Origin: Methylotenera sp.
GTDB lineage: Bacteria > Pseudomonadota > Gammaproteobacteria > Burkholderiales > Methylophilaceae
Length of the DNA stretch: 64,000 nt
NCBI RefSeq assembly: GCF_029945535.1
Contig: NZ_JAQSCU010000013.1
Location: 311,522 to 375,521 of the forward strand
Direction of reading: 5' to 3'
This document shows, piece by piece, positions 38,388 through 47,479 of this stretch. The notes under the pieces were generated by a model. It searched no databases and was not told the origin of the DNA. It saw only the letters and a list, made by a program, of their open reading frames with translations. Numbering within the stretch: the first letter of the stretch is position 1; each line of letters begins with the position of its first letter. The position numbers and the translations under genes are program-made.

Positions 38388-38437
38388 AAGCGGTTCAACA
38401 AATATCCTCTATATTAAAAGTGCTACACGAACCGCTT
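38388..38437. promoter_or_regulatory. Inverted repeat in the divergent region upstream of the histidine kinase
   Basis: Perfect 9-bp arms AAGCGGTTC (38388-38396) and GAACCGCTT (38429-38437), 32 bases apart, just upstream of the kinase start. Could be an operator or a hairpin; no match to a known factor is claimed. Confidence 0.3.
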
Positions 38438-38642
38438 CAGTCTACGATAAAAGATGAATCAATGTCCATCAATCTGAGTGCATATAAGGGTTAGCCCTTA
38501 CGTGTTAGCACTAATTTACTTACTAAAGTAGCTACTGTAGATTACCCACTTCGGCGGTACACCCCAAGCAACTAATGGTTGCATAATCTCTGTTTTAAGA
38601 TCTGTACCGTCGATCCCTTTTACATTATTTGATGGAGGAATT

Positions 38643-38894
38643 ATGGAACTTTCAACGGTAACTCAATTGCTTACAAAAAACCATATTCCTGTATTTGGTA
38701 TTGAATCTAAAGCTAAGTCTAAAAGCGATGCTAAATCTAAAAAAGAATCCAGTATTAGCATCAAAGAGTTAAGTGGTGAAGATAGACAATGCTTAGTGGC
38801 TGAGTCAGCTTATTATAAAGCGGAGGCAAGAGGATTTGAATCAGGCCATGAGTTAGAAGATTGGCTTGCAGCAGAAGCTGAGGTGACACAATGA
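38643..38894 (+). CDS. DUF2934-domain protein (83 aa)
   Basis: Strong ribosome binding site (GGAGGA) just before ATG 38643. A Lys/Ser-rich N-terminal half (KAKSKSDAKSKKESS) precedes a C-terminal DUF2934 motif (VAESAYYKAEARGFESGHELEDWLAAEAEV, residues about 50-80). DUF2934 is a short helical domain of unknown function. Its stop overlaps the start of the PAS gene (ATGA), so the two are translationally coupled. Divergent from the FixL-like kinase. Confidence 0.8.
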   Translation: MELSTVTQLLTKNHIPVFGIESKAKSKSDAKSKKESSISIKELSGEDRQCLVAESAYYKAEARGFESGHELEDWLAAEAEVTQ

Positions 38895-39301
38895 ACAACA
38901 CAGCTCAAGTTGAATATATAGACTTTTCCAAAGCCGCTAGGGAAAGTGCCTGCTTATGCCGTAGCGAGCAAGAAACTGCAGTGTTAATGCTTTATGATAA
39001 TGGCACCATACTCGACTGCAACCAAGCGGCTGCTGAGTTGTTAGATTGCATTCCAAGCAAACTTACTTGGCAACATATCTCGACTATCATGCCGGAATTA
39101 ACGGAAGACACTTTAATGCAGGGCGAAAAAATTAACCCTAACTTACGTTTTCTTTCACACATTGGTTACGGCTTTGAAGTCATTGGTTTGAGTGGTGTGC
39201 ATTTTGTATGCGCATTGTTTTTTAACGAAGTTGAGAATTTCGGACGCCATTGTTTGCGTTTGATACTTCGACCAATTTCTCAAGACTTAGCAGCCTCTTA
39301 A
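38891..39301 (+). CDS. Stand-alone PAS-like protein (136 aa)
   Basis: Cytoplasmic protein with a single PAS-like core (LMLYDNGTILDCNQAAAELL, then a Cys-containing HFVCALFF strand) and no output domain. It probably binds a small ligand or a partner protein. Coupled to the DUF2934 gene and convergent with xoxF, with a six-base gap to the xoxF stop. Function unknown; its place beside a two-component pair and xoxF suggests an accessory sensor, which is inference. Confidence 0.75.
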   Translation: MNNTAQVEYIDFSKAARESACLCRSEQETAVLMLYDNGTILDCNQAAAELLDCIPSKLTWQHISTIMPELTEDTLMQGEKINPNLRFLSHIGYGFEVIGLSGVHFVCALFFNEVENFGRHCLRLILRPISQDLAAS

Positions 39302-39307
39302 AACTCG

Positions 39308-41179
39308 CTATAGACTAAATATATTCACTGCTCCGCCACCCGGTGCGGCGTTCCATTTTGTGAGTTCTCGGTAAGCACCAGCCGCACCTGCACCGTCTGA
39401 ATTTTCAGTGAGTCCTAAGTTAATGGCAATACCTGCCCAGCCACCAATGCCAGACATGACGCCTACATATTGCTTGCCTTTATTTGCATAAGTAAATGGG
39501 TTGCCAATGACGCCAGAACCTACTTGAAACTGCCATAGATTTTTACCAGACTTCGCATCCACTGCCTTAAACCATCTATCTAACGTGCCGTAAAACACCA
39601 AATCTGCACCTGTGACCATTGCGCCACTCCAAATAGAGTAGGGCTCTTTGTTATACCATGCGCTTTTACCAGTTAGACCATTCCAAGCCATAAAACCACC
39701 AGTCACGCCATCTGGACCTGGATGCATAGTTAACCCTGCGCCTACCCAAGGTTGACCTGCCGTATATTTAGCTTCAACTACATCGTAATCCATACATAAG
39801 TGGTTTAGCGGCACATAAAATAACTTGGTTTTTGGCGAATAAGCTGCTGGTTGTTGATCTTTCACGCCGAGTGCGGCAGGGCAGACGTTTTTGGTCGTAG
39901 TGTCTTGATGCGCAGAATATTTTGGATCTTTTTGCGGGATTCCTGTGCTTAAATCTACACTAGTTGCCCAGTTCACAAAAGGATGCATTTTTGCTGCCAC
40001 TAACAGACTGCCATTGGTGCGGTCAAACGTATAGCCAAAGCCGTTGCGGTCAAAATGGGTTGCTAATTTTTTATTGTTTGCATCCCATAAAATTACTTCA
40101 TTAATGCCATCGTAATCCCACTCGTCATGTGGTGTCATTTGGTAGCCCCATTTCGCCATGCCGGTATCGAGGTCACGTGCGAAAATCGTCATAGCCCATT
40201 TATTGTCACCAGGCCGCACATCTGCATTCCAAACCGATGGATTGCCTGTGCCGTAATACATGAGATTCAGTTTAGGGTCATACGAGAAATAGCCCCACAC
40301 AGGGCCGCCGCCATGTTGCCAGCCATCTTGATTCGCTTGCGGTTTCAGCCAAGTTCTAACACCTAAATCAGTCTCTGGAAATTTCAGTTGTTCTTTTGTT
40401 AGCGCCTTAAATGAGCCATCTTCTTTGTTGCCACCATTGACATCTTGGTAAGTGGATAAAGCAGAGTAGTGCGGATTAGCTTCGTTAAAGCCTGCGCCGA
40501 TGAGTGCTTCACTATCAGGCCCTGTGCTATAAGCTTTCCAAGCCAATGTGCCATCTTTAATGTTGTAAGCGGCAATAAAGCAACGCACGCCATACTCACC
40601 ACCACTACAACCGGTGATTACTTTGTCCTTCATCACATGTGGTGCGTTGGTATTGCTCGCGCCAGTTTTAATATCATTGACTTTGGTTTGCCAAATGAGC
40701 TTGCCAGTTTTTGCATCTAGCGCAACTAATATGCCATCATTCTGCTGCAAAAAAATCTTGCCATCGCCATAACCTAAGCCACGATTCACAGTGTCGCAAC
40801 ACAACAAAGCTTGCGTTTGCGGGTCTTGCTTAGGAAAGTATGACCACAGTATTTTTTGATTGTTATTTAAGTCCAGTGCGTAGATATTGTTAGGAAATGC
40901 CGTATGCACATACATTGTGCTACCCACCACAATCGGCGAACCTTCATGGCCTCGATTCACACCTGTAGAAAAAGTCCAAGCGAGTTTAAGCTTGTTAATA
41001 TTTTTTGCTTGGATTTGATTTAAGCCGCTGTAGCCTGTATTGGCGTAATCTTTACGTGGATGCGTCCATTCCTTGTCATTTTGCAGGTGCGTTCGTAAGT
41101 CATCACTTGCATAAGCCGGTGTAGTGAAAAGGCTACATAAACCTAAAATAGTTAGATAATGGCGTGGGAATGGCGGCAT
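39308..41179 (-). CDS. xoxF: Lanthanide-dependent methanol dehydrogenase XoxF
   Basis: The 623-residue PQQ enzyme has a signal peptide (cleavage after TTPAYA, about residue 24) and an eight-bladed propeller. Key residues: vicinal disulfide Cys127-Cys128, Glu195 (SGGEYG), Asn313 (YGTGNPSVW), and the Asp355-Tyr356-Asp357 motif (DEWDYDG). The extra Asp357 is the lanthanide ligand that separates XoxF from calcium-type MxaF. It oxidises methanol to formaldehyde or formate in the periplasm and passes electrons to a c-type cytochrome. Neither xoxG (cytochrome) nor xoxJ lies beside it, so the partners are elsewhere. The clade is not resolvable here. Confidence 0.95.
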   Translation of the reverse strand: MPPFPRHYLTILGLCSLFTTPAYASDDLRTHLQNDKEWTHPRKDYANTGYSGLNQIQAKNINKLKLAWTFSTGVNRGHEGSPIVVGSTMYVHTAFPNNIYALDLNNNQKILWSYFPKQDPQTQALLCCDTVNRGLGYGDGKIFLQQNDGILVALDAKTGKLIWQTKVNDIKTGASNTNAPHVMKDKVITGCSGGEYGVRCFIAAYNIKDGTLAWKAYSTGPDSEALIGAGFNEANPHYSALSTYQDVNGGNKEDGSFKALTKEQLKFPETDLGVRTWLKPQANQDGWQHGGGPVWGYFSYDPKLNLMYYGTGNPSVWNADVRPGDNKWAMTIFARDLDTGMAKWGYQMTPHDEWDYDGINEVILWDANNKKLATHFDRNGFGYTFDRTNGSLLVAAKMHPFVNWATSVDLSTGIPQKDPKYSAHQDTTTKNVCPAALGVKDQQPAAYSPKTKLFYVPLNHLCMDYDVVEAKYTAGQPWVGAGLTMHPGPDGVTGGFMAWNGLTGKSAWYNKEPYSIWSGAMVTGADLVFYGTLDRWFKAVDAKSGKNLWQFQVGSGVIGNPFTYANKGKQYVGVMSGIGGWAGIAINLGLTENSDGAGAAGAYRELTKWNAAPGGGAVNIFSL

Positions 41180-41191
41180 GTGATTTGACTT

Positions 41192-41254
41192 CTATTTGCG
41201 CATTAAAAAGAAGGCCGCCAGTATGAGTGCAATCAATACTAGCAAGCCTTCCAT
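41192..41254 (-). CDS. Putative 20-residue membrane peptide upstream of xoxF
   Basis: ATG at 41254 to TAG at 41192 encodes MEGLLVLIALILAAFFLMRK: an acidic N-terminus, a single hydrophobic helix and a basic C-terminus. It ends 12 bases before the xoxF start. The Shine-Dalgarno is weak. It could be a real small membrane protein in the xoxF transcript, a leader peptide, or chance. Confidence 0.4.
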   Translation of the reverse strand: MEGLLVLIALILAAFFLMRK

Positions 41255-41293
41255 AAATGTTAATGCCTAATGATTAAAGCACTATTTTATACT

Positions 41294-43270
41294 TTATTTC
41301 ACCACTTCTTTCAGTTGATCCAAAATCGCTGGGTTATCCAGTGTAGAAATATCCGAAGTGATTTCTTCACCTTTGGCTAAGCTACGTAACAGTCTACGCA
41401 TGATTTTTCCAGAGCGCGTTTTTGGTAAGTTATCACCAAAACGAATTTCATCTGGTTTAGCGATCGGACCAATTTCTTTGCCTACCCAATCACGTAGTTG
41501 TGCGACGATTTTTTTCAGTTCTTCGCCTTCTGGACGTTGACCTTTTAGCACTACATAAGCAACGACAGATTCGCCTTTAATGTCATGCGGTTTACCAACT
41601 ACGGCGGCTTCAGCAACCAATGGGTTTGAAACCAAGGCTGATTCAATTTCCATCGTGCCTAAGCGGTGGCCTGAAACGTTCAATACATCATCGATACGAC
41701 CCATGATAGTGAAATTACCAGTTTTCGCATCGCGAACTGCACCATCACCAGCTAGGTAAATTTTGCCGCCCAGGTCCACTGGGTAATAGCTAGATTTATA
41801 ACGCTCAGGGTCGTTATAAATAGAACGTATCATTGAAGGCCAAGGTTTTTTAATGACTAATAAGCCACCTGTACCCCAAGGCACGTCTTTACCCGTTTCA
41901 TCTACCACATCAATGTCGATACCTGGGAATGGTAGTGTGCAAGAGCCAGGCACTAATGCTGTTGCGCCAGGTAGCGGTGTAATCACGTGACCGCCAGTTT
42001 CTGTTTGCCAGAAGGTATCCACAATCGGGCAATGGCTTCCACCCACGTTTTCGTAATACCACATCCAAGCTTCTGGGTTAATAGGCTCGCCTACAGAACC
42101 AAGCAAACGCAAGCTGCTTAAATCATAGCTCTTAGGATGGGTGCTTACGGTTGTTTCAGCAGCCTTAATGAGCGAGCGAATTGCCGTTGGTGCAGTGTAA
42201 AAAATCGACACTTTATGTTTTTGTATCATTTGCCAGAAGCGACCCGCATCTGGATAAGTCGGGATGCCTTCAAATACAACTTGCGTCACGCCCATGGCGA
42301 GTGGACCATAAGCCACATAAGTATGGCCTGTAATCCAACCTACGTCAGCCGTACACCAAAATACGTCATGGTTTTTTACGTCGAATGTCCAACGCATGCT
42401 GTTCATGGCATGTAATAAATAGCCAGCAGAAGAGTGCTGCACGCCTTTTGGTTTGCCTGTACTGCCTGAGGTGTAAAGTAAGAATAGCGGATGCTCTGCA
42501 CTCAACATGACTGGTTCACATGTGTCTGCTTGCCCAGCAATTAAGTCGTGCCACCAGATGTTATTGTCATTCCAGGCAATCTCTTGACCAGTTTTTTTCA
42601 GAACCACTACATTTTTAATCGACTCACAGCCACCCATTGCGATGCCTTCATCTACCGCAGGTTTTAGTGGTAGTGCTTTACCGCCACGAAATTGACCATC
42701 AGAGGTAATCACGGCAACAGCACCAGCATCAATAATGCGTTCATTCAGGCTTTTAGCTGAAAAGCCGCCGAACACCACTGAGTGTGTTAAACCTAAACGT
42801 GCGCAAGCTTGCATCGCTACTACTGCATCAATACCCATTGGTAAGTAAATAATCACGCGATCACCCACGGTGAGGTTTAGTTTTTTTAATCCATTAGCAA
42901 ACTGGCAAACGCGGTGATACAGCTCTTTAAACGTAACGTTAGTCACGCTGCCATCATCGGCCTCAAAAATAATCGCAACTTTGTTGGGGATAGTATTAAG
43001 ATGTTTATCTAAGCAGTTTGCTGAAACATTCAGTTCACCATCTTCAAACCATTTGTAAAACGGTGCGTTATCTTCATTAAGCGTTTTAGTGAACGGTTTG
43101 TTCCAAACTAAAAGCTCGCGCGCCAATTTCGCCCAAAAGCCTTGATAATCGTCGGTTGCCTCTTTGCATAAAGCGTTGTAGGCTGACATGCTAGAGACAT
43201 TGGCATTTTTTACAAAATCTGCGCTAGGTTCAAATACGCGGTTTTCATGAAGAACTGACTCGATTGACAT
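41294..43270 (-). CDS. acs: Acetyl-CoA synthetase
   Basis: The 658-residue AMP-forming enzyme has the P-loop-like [13 protein letters not shown] (about 265), WWHD and WQTETGGH motifs and the A10 lysine in [10 protein letters not shown] (about 620), the residue inactivated by acetylation in other bacteria. Acetate + ATP + CoA gives acetyl-CoA. A Pat-type acetyltransferase and a deacetylase-family gene lie about 10 kb away. The divergent promoter region with tandem repeats (43295-43354) separates it from glnE. Confidence 0.97.
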   Translation of the reverse strand: MSIESVLHENRVFEPSADFVKNANVSSMSAYNALCKEATDDYQGFWAKLARELLVWNKPFTKTLNEDNAPFYKWFEDGELNVSANCLDKHLNTIPNKVAIIFEADDGSVTNVTFKELYHRVCQFANGLKKLNLTVGDRVIIYLPMGIDAVVAMQACARLGLTHSVVFGGFSAKSLNERIIDAGAVAVITSDGQFRGGKALPLKPAVDEGIAMGGCESIKNVVVLKKTGQEIAWNDNNIWWHDLIAGQADTCEPVMLSAEHPLFLLYTSGSTGKPKGVQHSSAGYLLHAMNSMRWTFDVKNHDVFWCTADVGWITGHTYVAYGPLAMGVTQVVFEGIPTYPDAGRFWQMIQKHKVSIFYTAPTAIRSLIKAAETTVSTHPKSYDLSSLRLLGSVGEPINPEAWMWYYENVGGSHCPIVDTFWQTETGGHVITPLPGATALVPGSCTLPFPGIDIDVVDETGKDVPWGTGGLLVIKKPWPSMIRSIYNDPERYKSSYYPVDLGGKIYLAGDGAVRDAKTGNFTIMGRIDDVLNVSGHRLGTMEIESALVSNPLVAEAAVVGKPHDIKGESVVAYVVLKGQRPEGEELKKIVAQLRDWVGKEIGPIAKPDEIRFGDNLPKTRSGKIMRRLLRSLAKGEEITSDISTLDNPAILDQLKEVVK

Positions 43271-43294
43271 GCTTAAAACTCCCTTTAAATTACT

Positions 43295-43354
43295 TTGATC
43301 TATTTATAATTTGATCTATTTATAATTGGTATATTAAATTGGACTATTTATAAT
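43295..43354. repeat. 16-bp direct repeats in the acs-glnE divergent region
   Basis: TTGATCTATTTATAAT occurs at 43295-43310 and again, immediately adjacent, at 43311-43326; a variant TTGGACTATTTATAAT follows at 43339-43354. A+T-rich repeats in a promoter region could be operators or slippage products. Confidence 0.55.
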
Positions 43355-43464
43355 TGGTTTTAGCTAGAATTTTTGTCTTCACTAGATACTTTTTGACAAT
43401 ATTTTAGTTTGACCACATTCTGTATTGTTACGACATTAAAACGCCATATTACCTTAAAAAACCT

Positions 43465-46194
43465 ATGATAACACTTGATATGATTCTATCAGAAAACCGC
43501 ATGAAATCTAGCGATGAAGCCTATGTGCAGCATGCTGTTGCTTGCAGCCCATTTGTTACAAAATTGTTTACAAAGGATGGTGGTTTGCTGACTGATTTGC
43601 TAGTAAACCTGCATCAAGAATATCAGTTAAGTGACATGCAGAATTTTTTATCAAACCAAAATATTTTTGATGAAACATCATTAAAGCAGGCTTTGAGACG
43701 TTTGCGTCAGCATGTGATGGCGAGAATCATCGTGCGTGATTTGAATGGTTTGGCAGATTTAACAGAAGTGATGCGTACGACATCTAGCCTAGCTGAGTGT
43801 GCAATTAATGCCTCGATAGACTATTGGAATACTTGGCTAGTAGATGCTTTTGGTCAACCTGTAGACGCGCAAGGTTACCCGCAAAGTTTTATTGTGATTG
43901 GCATGGGAAAGCTTGGTGGAGGCGAACTCAATGTTTCTTCTGATATTGATTTGATTTTTGCTTATGGATCAGAAGGTGAAACAACTGGCGAAAAATCCAT
44001 CAGTAACCAAGACTTTTTTACACGTTTGGCGAAAAAGCTTATCGCAGCAATTGATGAAATCACCGAAGACGGCTTTGTGTTTAGGGTTGATATGCGTTTG
44101 CGCCCATTTGGTGGCGAAGGCGCGCTGGTTTCTAATTTAGACGCACTTGAAGAGTATTACCAAAATAACGGCCGCGAATGGGAGCGCTATGCTTGGATAA
44201 AAGGCCGTGAAGTGACTGGTGGCAAACAAGTATCTAAATTGCTTAAACCATTTGTCTTTCGTAAATATTTAGATTTTGGTGCGTTTGCCAGCATGCGTGA
44301 TTTGAAAATCCAAATCCAGCGTGATGTAAACAGCAAAGGCATGCACGACAATATCAAGCTTGGTCGCGGTGGCATACGCGAGATTGAGTTTATTGCACAA
44401 GTTTTTCAACTCATTCGCGGTGGGCAAGATGCAAGTTTGCAAGTGAAACCTACACTTTCAGTCTTAGAGCTATTGAAAAATAAAGGCTTATTGCCAGAAA
44501 AAACTGTGGCTGAGCTTAGCGAGGCTTATGTATTTTTGCGTAATTTAGAACATCGATTGATGTATGTCGATGACGCACAAACGCAGGAACTGCCGAAAAG
44601 TGATGAAGCTAAAGCACGTATAGCTAAAGCGATGTGGTTTGACGATTGGGAGGAGTTTTTGGCGAAATTAAATGCTTACCGCCAGCAAGTGCAGCAACAT
44701 TTTGATGCTACGTTTAGCGATGCTAGCGCGAGTCAGAATGTAGATGAAAGCACACTGGAGGTAGAGAAATCCATATGGAACGGTGCCATTGTCGAGCAAG
44801 AGTCAGTTCCAGCCCTGCAGAAAATGGGCTTCATTGAAGCCGCAGAAACATTACGTCGACTCAATACTCTGCATCAGAGTAGCCGTTACCGTCAGTTGCC
44901 AGAGTTAAGTCGGCAACGCTTTGATGCCTTGATGCCGTTGGTTATATCTCAAGTAGCCGAGATGCAAAATGCTGATACCACGCTGATGCGCATTATCGAT
45001 TTGTTGGAGAGCATTTGTCGTCGCGCGAGTTATTTGGCTTTATTAGCCGAGCATCCGCAGGCCATGCAACTATTGATTAAATTATGTAGCAGTAGCCCGT
45101 GGCTTACGAATTATTTGGTGCAACACCCAATCCTTTTAGATGAGCTTTTAGATACGCGCACGCTGTATGCCGCACCTGATTTTTCTATCTTACGTGCAGA
45201 CTTACTCGCACGTTTAGCTGAAGTTAAAGGCGATGTAGAGCGCGAAATGGACGTATTCCGTCATTTTAAGCATGCCAATATTTTCCGCTTTGCCGCGCAA
45301 GATATTAACGGCGAACTAAGCCCAGAGAAACTATCTGATTATTTGAGTGAGCTTGCTCAGCTAATACTCAGTGTGAGCTTGGAAGTCATTTGGCCAAATG
45401 TGCGCGGAAAGCATTTAGAGGTGCCGAAATTCGCCGTGATTGGCTACGGCAAATTAGGTGGCAAAGAGCTGGGCTACGCGTCTGATTTAGATATTATCTT
45501 TTTGTATGACGACGATGCATCCGAAGCGGGTGAAATCTACGCGCGCTTTGCACAACGCATTAATAACTGGTTCAACAGCTTGACCTCAGCAGGTTTGCTC
45601 TATGAAACGGATATGCAATTGCGTCCAGATGGTAACAGTGGTTTGCTAGTGAGTAGCGTTGCTGCTTTCAAAGAATACCAAATGCAAAAAGCGTGGGTAT
45701 GGGAGCACCAAGCCATTACTCGCGCCCGTTTTGTAGCAGGTGACAAACAAATAGGTGCGGCGTTTGAGAAAATTCGCATTGAAGTGATGATGCAGCCGCG
45801 AGATAATGATGCGTTAAAGCTAGAGGTTCAATCGATGCGCGAGAAAATGCGCTCTGCACAACATATTGAAGCCAATATGTTTGACATTAAACACAGCATA
45901 GGCGGCATTATAGACGTGGAATTTCTAGTGCAATATTTAGTGCTGGCGCAGGCGAAGCAATACCCAGAACTCACAGGCAATATCGGCAACATCGGCTTGT
46001 TAAGGCTATTGGCATCGCTCAATATCATCGCCCAAGATTTAGCGGATAAAGTCGTATCGGCATATCGAGATTATCGCCATACTCAGCACATGCTCAAGCT
46101 ACAAGGCGCGGCGCATTTGAGGGTGGAGTTATCAACAGTGAGTGAGCATGCAGCTGCGGTGAAAGTTTTATGGAAAAAAGTTTTTGTAGATTAA
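43465..46194 (+). CDS. glnE: Glutamine synthetase adenylyltransferase/deadenylylase
   Basis: The 909-residue bifunctional enzyme has two nucleotidyltransferase domains, with GMGKLGGGELNVSSDIDLIF (about 150) and GYGKLGGKELGYASDLDIIF (about 660), joined by a regulatory region. It adds AMP to, or removes it from, glutamine synthetase in response to PII and glutamine. Length is usual for the family. Confidence 0.96.
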   Translation: MITLDMILSENRMKSSDEAYVQHAVACSPFVTKLFTKDGGLLTDLLVNLHQEYQLSDMQNFLSNQNIFDETSLKQALRRLRQHVMARIIVRDLNGLADLTEVMRTTSSLAECAINASIDYWNTWLVDAFGQPVDAQGYPQSFIVIGMGKLGGGELNVSSDIDLIFAYGSEGETTGEKSISNQDFFTRLAKKLIAAIDEITEDGFVFRVDMRLRPFGGEGALVSNLDALEEYYQNNGREWERYAWIKGREVTGGKQVSKLLKPFVFRKYLDFGAFASMRDLKIQIQRDVNSKGMHDNIKLGRGGIREIEFIAQVFQLIRGGQDASLQVKPTLSVLELLKNKGLLPEKTVAELSEAYVFLRNLEHRLMYVDDAQTQELPKSDEAKARIAKAMWFDDWEEFLAKLNAYRQQVQQHFDATFSDASASQNVDESTLEVEKSIWNGAIVEQESVPALQKMGFIEAAETLRRLNTLHQSSRYRQLPELSRQRFDALMPLVISQVAEMQNADTTLMRIIDLLESICRRASYLALLAEHPQAMQLLIKLCSSSPWLTNYLVQHPILLDELLDTRTLYAAPDFSILRADLLARLAEVKGDVEREMDVFRHFKHANIFRFAAQDINGELSPEKLSDYLSELAQLILSVSLEVIWPNVRGKHLEVPKFAVIGYGKLGGKELGYASDLDIIFLYDDDASEAGEIYARFAQRINNWFNSLTSAGLLYETDMQLRPDGNSGLLVSSVAAFKEYQMQKAWVWEHQAITRARFVAGDKQIGAAFEKIRIEVMMQPRDNDALKLEVQSMREKMRSAQHIEANMFDIKHSIGGIIDVEFLVQYLVLAQAKQYPELTGNIGNIGLLRLLASLNIIAQDLADKVVSAYRDYRHTQHMLKLQGAAHLRVELSTVSEHAAAVKVLWKKVFVD

Positions 46195-46345
46195 GTACTT
46201 TTAAGTTAAAAATGCAGACCCTATGATCCTTATTGGTATTGGCTCAGCGGAGTTGATGGGAAAACGTATTCGACATAACTTTTGAAAAGTAAGGCAGGTT
46301 GTTTCTCTAATCCGCCTTATATAAAGCTTGCTAGAAAGAAAAAAT

Positions 46346-47302
46346 ATGCATGAATTAATTAAATTAACTGGGACGGTTGTCGATGATTCTGCCGAGCGAA
46401 TACCAATTGGAGGTGTGATTACTTTTGCAAAATTATTATTTCCTTTCCAGATTCAGGAAGCTAATTCATGGATTAAAAATTGGAATGTTTTCGAAGGGGT
46501 ATTGCTAGGGGTTGTATTTAGTGATGCTGAGTGGCTATATCTGGAAGGCTCCGCTGTAATGGTAGGGCCAAGTATCGCAATTACAGCTAAACACGTTATA
46601 GAAGCTCGATTCAGCGGTATAGCTGAAGGTTTAGAAAATATGCATTGTATTGGAATAACGTCGCTTGGCCTTCAAATGTGGGCAGTAAAAAAAGTAACAT
46701 ATTGTTTAGAGAATGACCTTGCAATGCTTGGCCTAGAGCTTATATCTGCGATAGATGAAGGGGATACTCTAAATCAGTCCATCATAACAACTAAGGTTCC
46801 TGAAATTGGTGAGAACGTTATAATTTATGGATTCAAAGCAGCGGATAATAGATTTCAACGAGAGTCTATATGTAAGCCTTATGAACCCATGAGTAAACCT
46901 ATTGAAAATATGCTTTTATTTTCTCAAGGCAAGGTAACTCAGCACTTTCTGACACAACGCGATAGCTTTTTAATGCCATGGCCCGTAATTGAAGTTGACT
47001 GTCCGTCATGGGGTGGAATGAGTGGTGGTCCAGTTTTTAATCATGAGGGTAGATTAATAGGGTTGTTGTCATCATCTATAGAAACGGCTTCAAACGATGG
47101 ACCTTCATATGTTTCATTGATATATCCAGCATTGACTATGGTTTTTGAAGGTGGTTGGCCAGCTCCTTTATTCAAAAATCCTACATCGTTACTTGAGCTT
47201 GATCCACGCGCTTGCGAAATTGAAGGTCGTGAAGCATTATCTTTCGTTCGAAGTGAAGATGGAAAAAGTTGTCATACAGTCTACAGCCCTTTTAAAAAAT
47301 GA
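46346..47302 (+). CDS. Trypsin-like serine protease, stand-alone
   Basis: ATG 46346 is preceded by AGAAAGAAAA; an in-frame TTG 18 bases upstream is less likely. The product of about 318 residues has a chymotrypsin-like triad: His in ITAKHV, Asp in ENDLAML and Ser in GMSGGPVFNHEGRLIG. No signal peptide or PDZ domain, so it is probably cytoplasmic, unlike DegP/HtrA. Codon use looks more A+T-biased than in glnE and hrpA. Such free trypsin-like genes occur in accessory and defence-related contexts, but no partner gene is seen, so function is open. Confidence 0.75.
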   Translation: MHELIKLTGTVVDDSAERIPIGGVITFAKLLFPFQIQEANSWIKNWNVFEGVLLGVVFSDAEWLYLEGSAVMVGPSIAITAKHVIEARFSGIAEGLENMHCIGITSLGLQMWAVKKVTYCLENDLAMLGLELISAIDEGDTLNQSIITTKVPEIGENVIIYGFKAADNRFQRESICKPYEPMSKPIENMLLFSQGKVTQHFLTQRDSFLMPWPVIEVDCPSWGGMSGGPVFNHEGRLIGLLSSSIETASNDGPSYVSLIYPALTMVFEGGWPAPLFKNPTSLLELDPRACEIEGREALSFVRSEDGKSCHTVYSPFKK

Positions 47303-47356
47303 TACCGTTATAATAATTGATTTAACTTGAAATTCGACGGTTGCTCAACTAACCAA

Positions 47357-47386
47357 GTAAGGAGGGCAGCTGGCTGCCCTCCTTAC
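47357..47386. repeat. 30-bp perfect hairpin between protease gene and hrpA
   Basis: 14-bp perfect arms (GTAAGGAGGGCAGC and complement) around TG. It falls inside an apparent N-terminal extension of hrpA, which argues for the later hrpA start. It has no T-tract and may be a weak terminator for the protease gene. Confidence 0.65.
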
Positions 47387-47479
47387 AAAATTTCAAAATC
47401 CAATGGTAGTGATGGCGGGCAATATCAAAAAGTAATTCGAGAGCAAAGCTATATCGCTAGCGTGTTAAAATATCGGTCT

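Noticed and set aside
47327-47479. 51-residue N-terminal extension of hrpA
   Set aside because: It crosses a perfect 30-bp hairpin and has no similarity to the HrpA N-terminus; ATG 47480 fits better.
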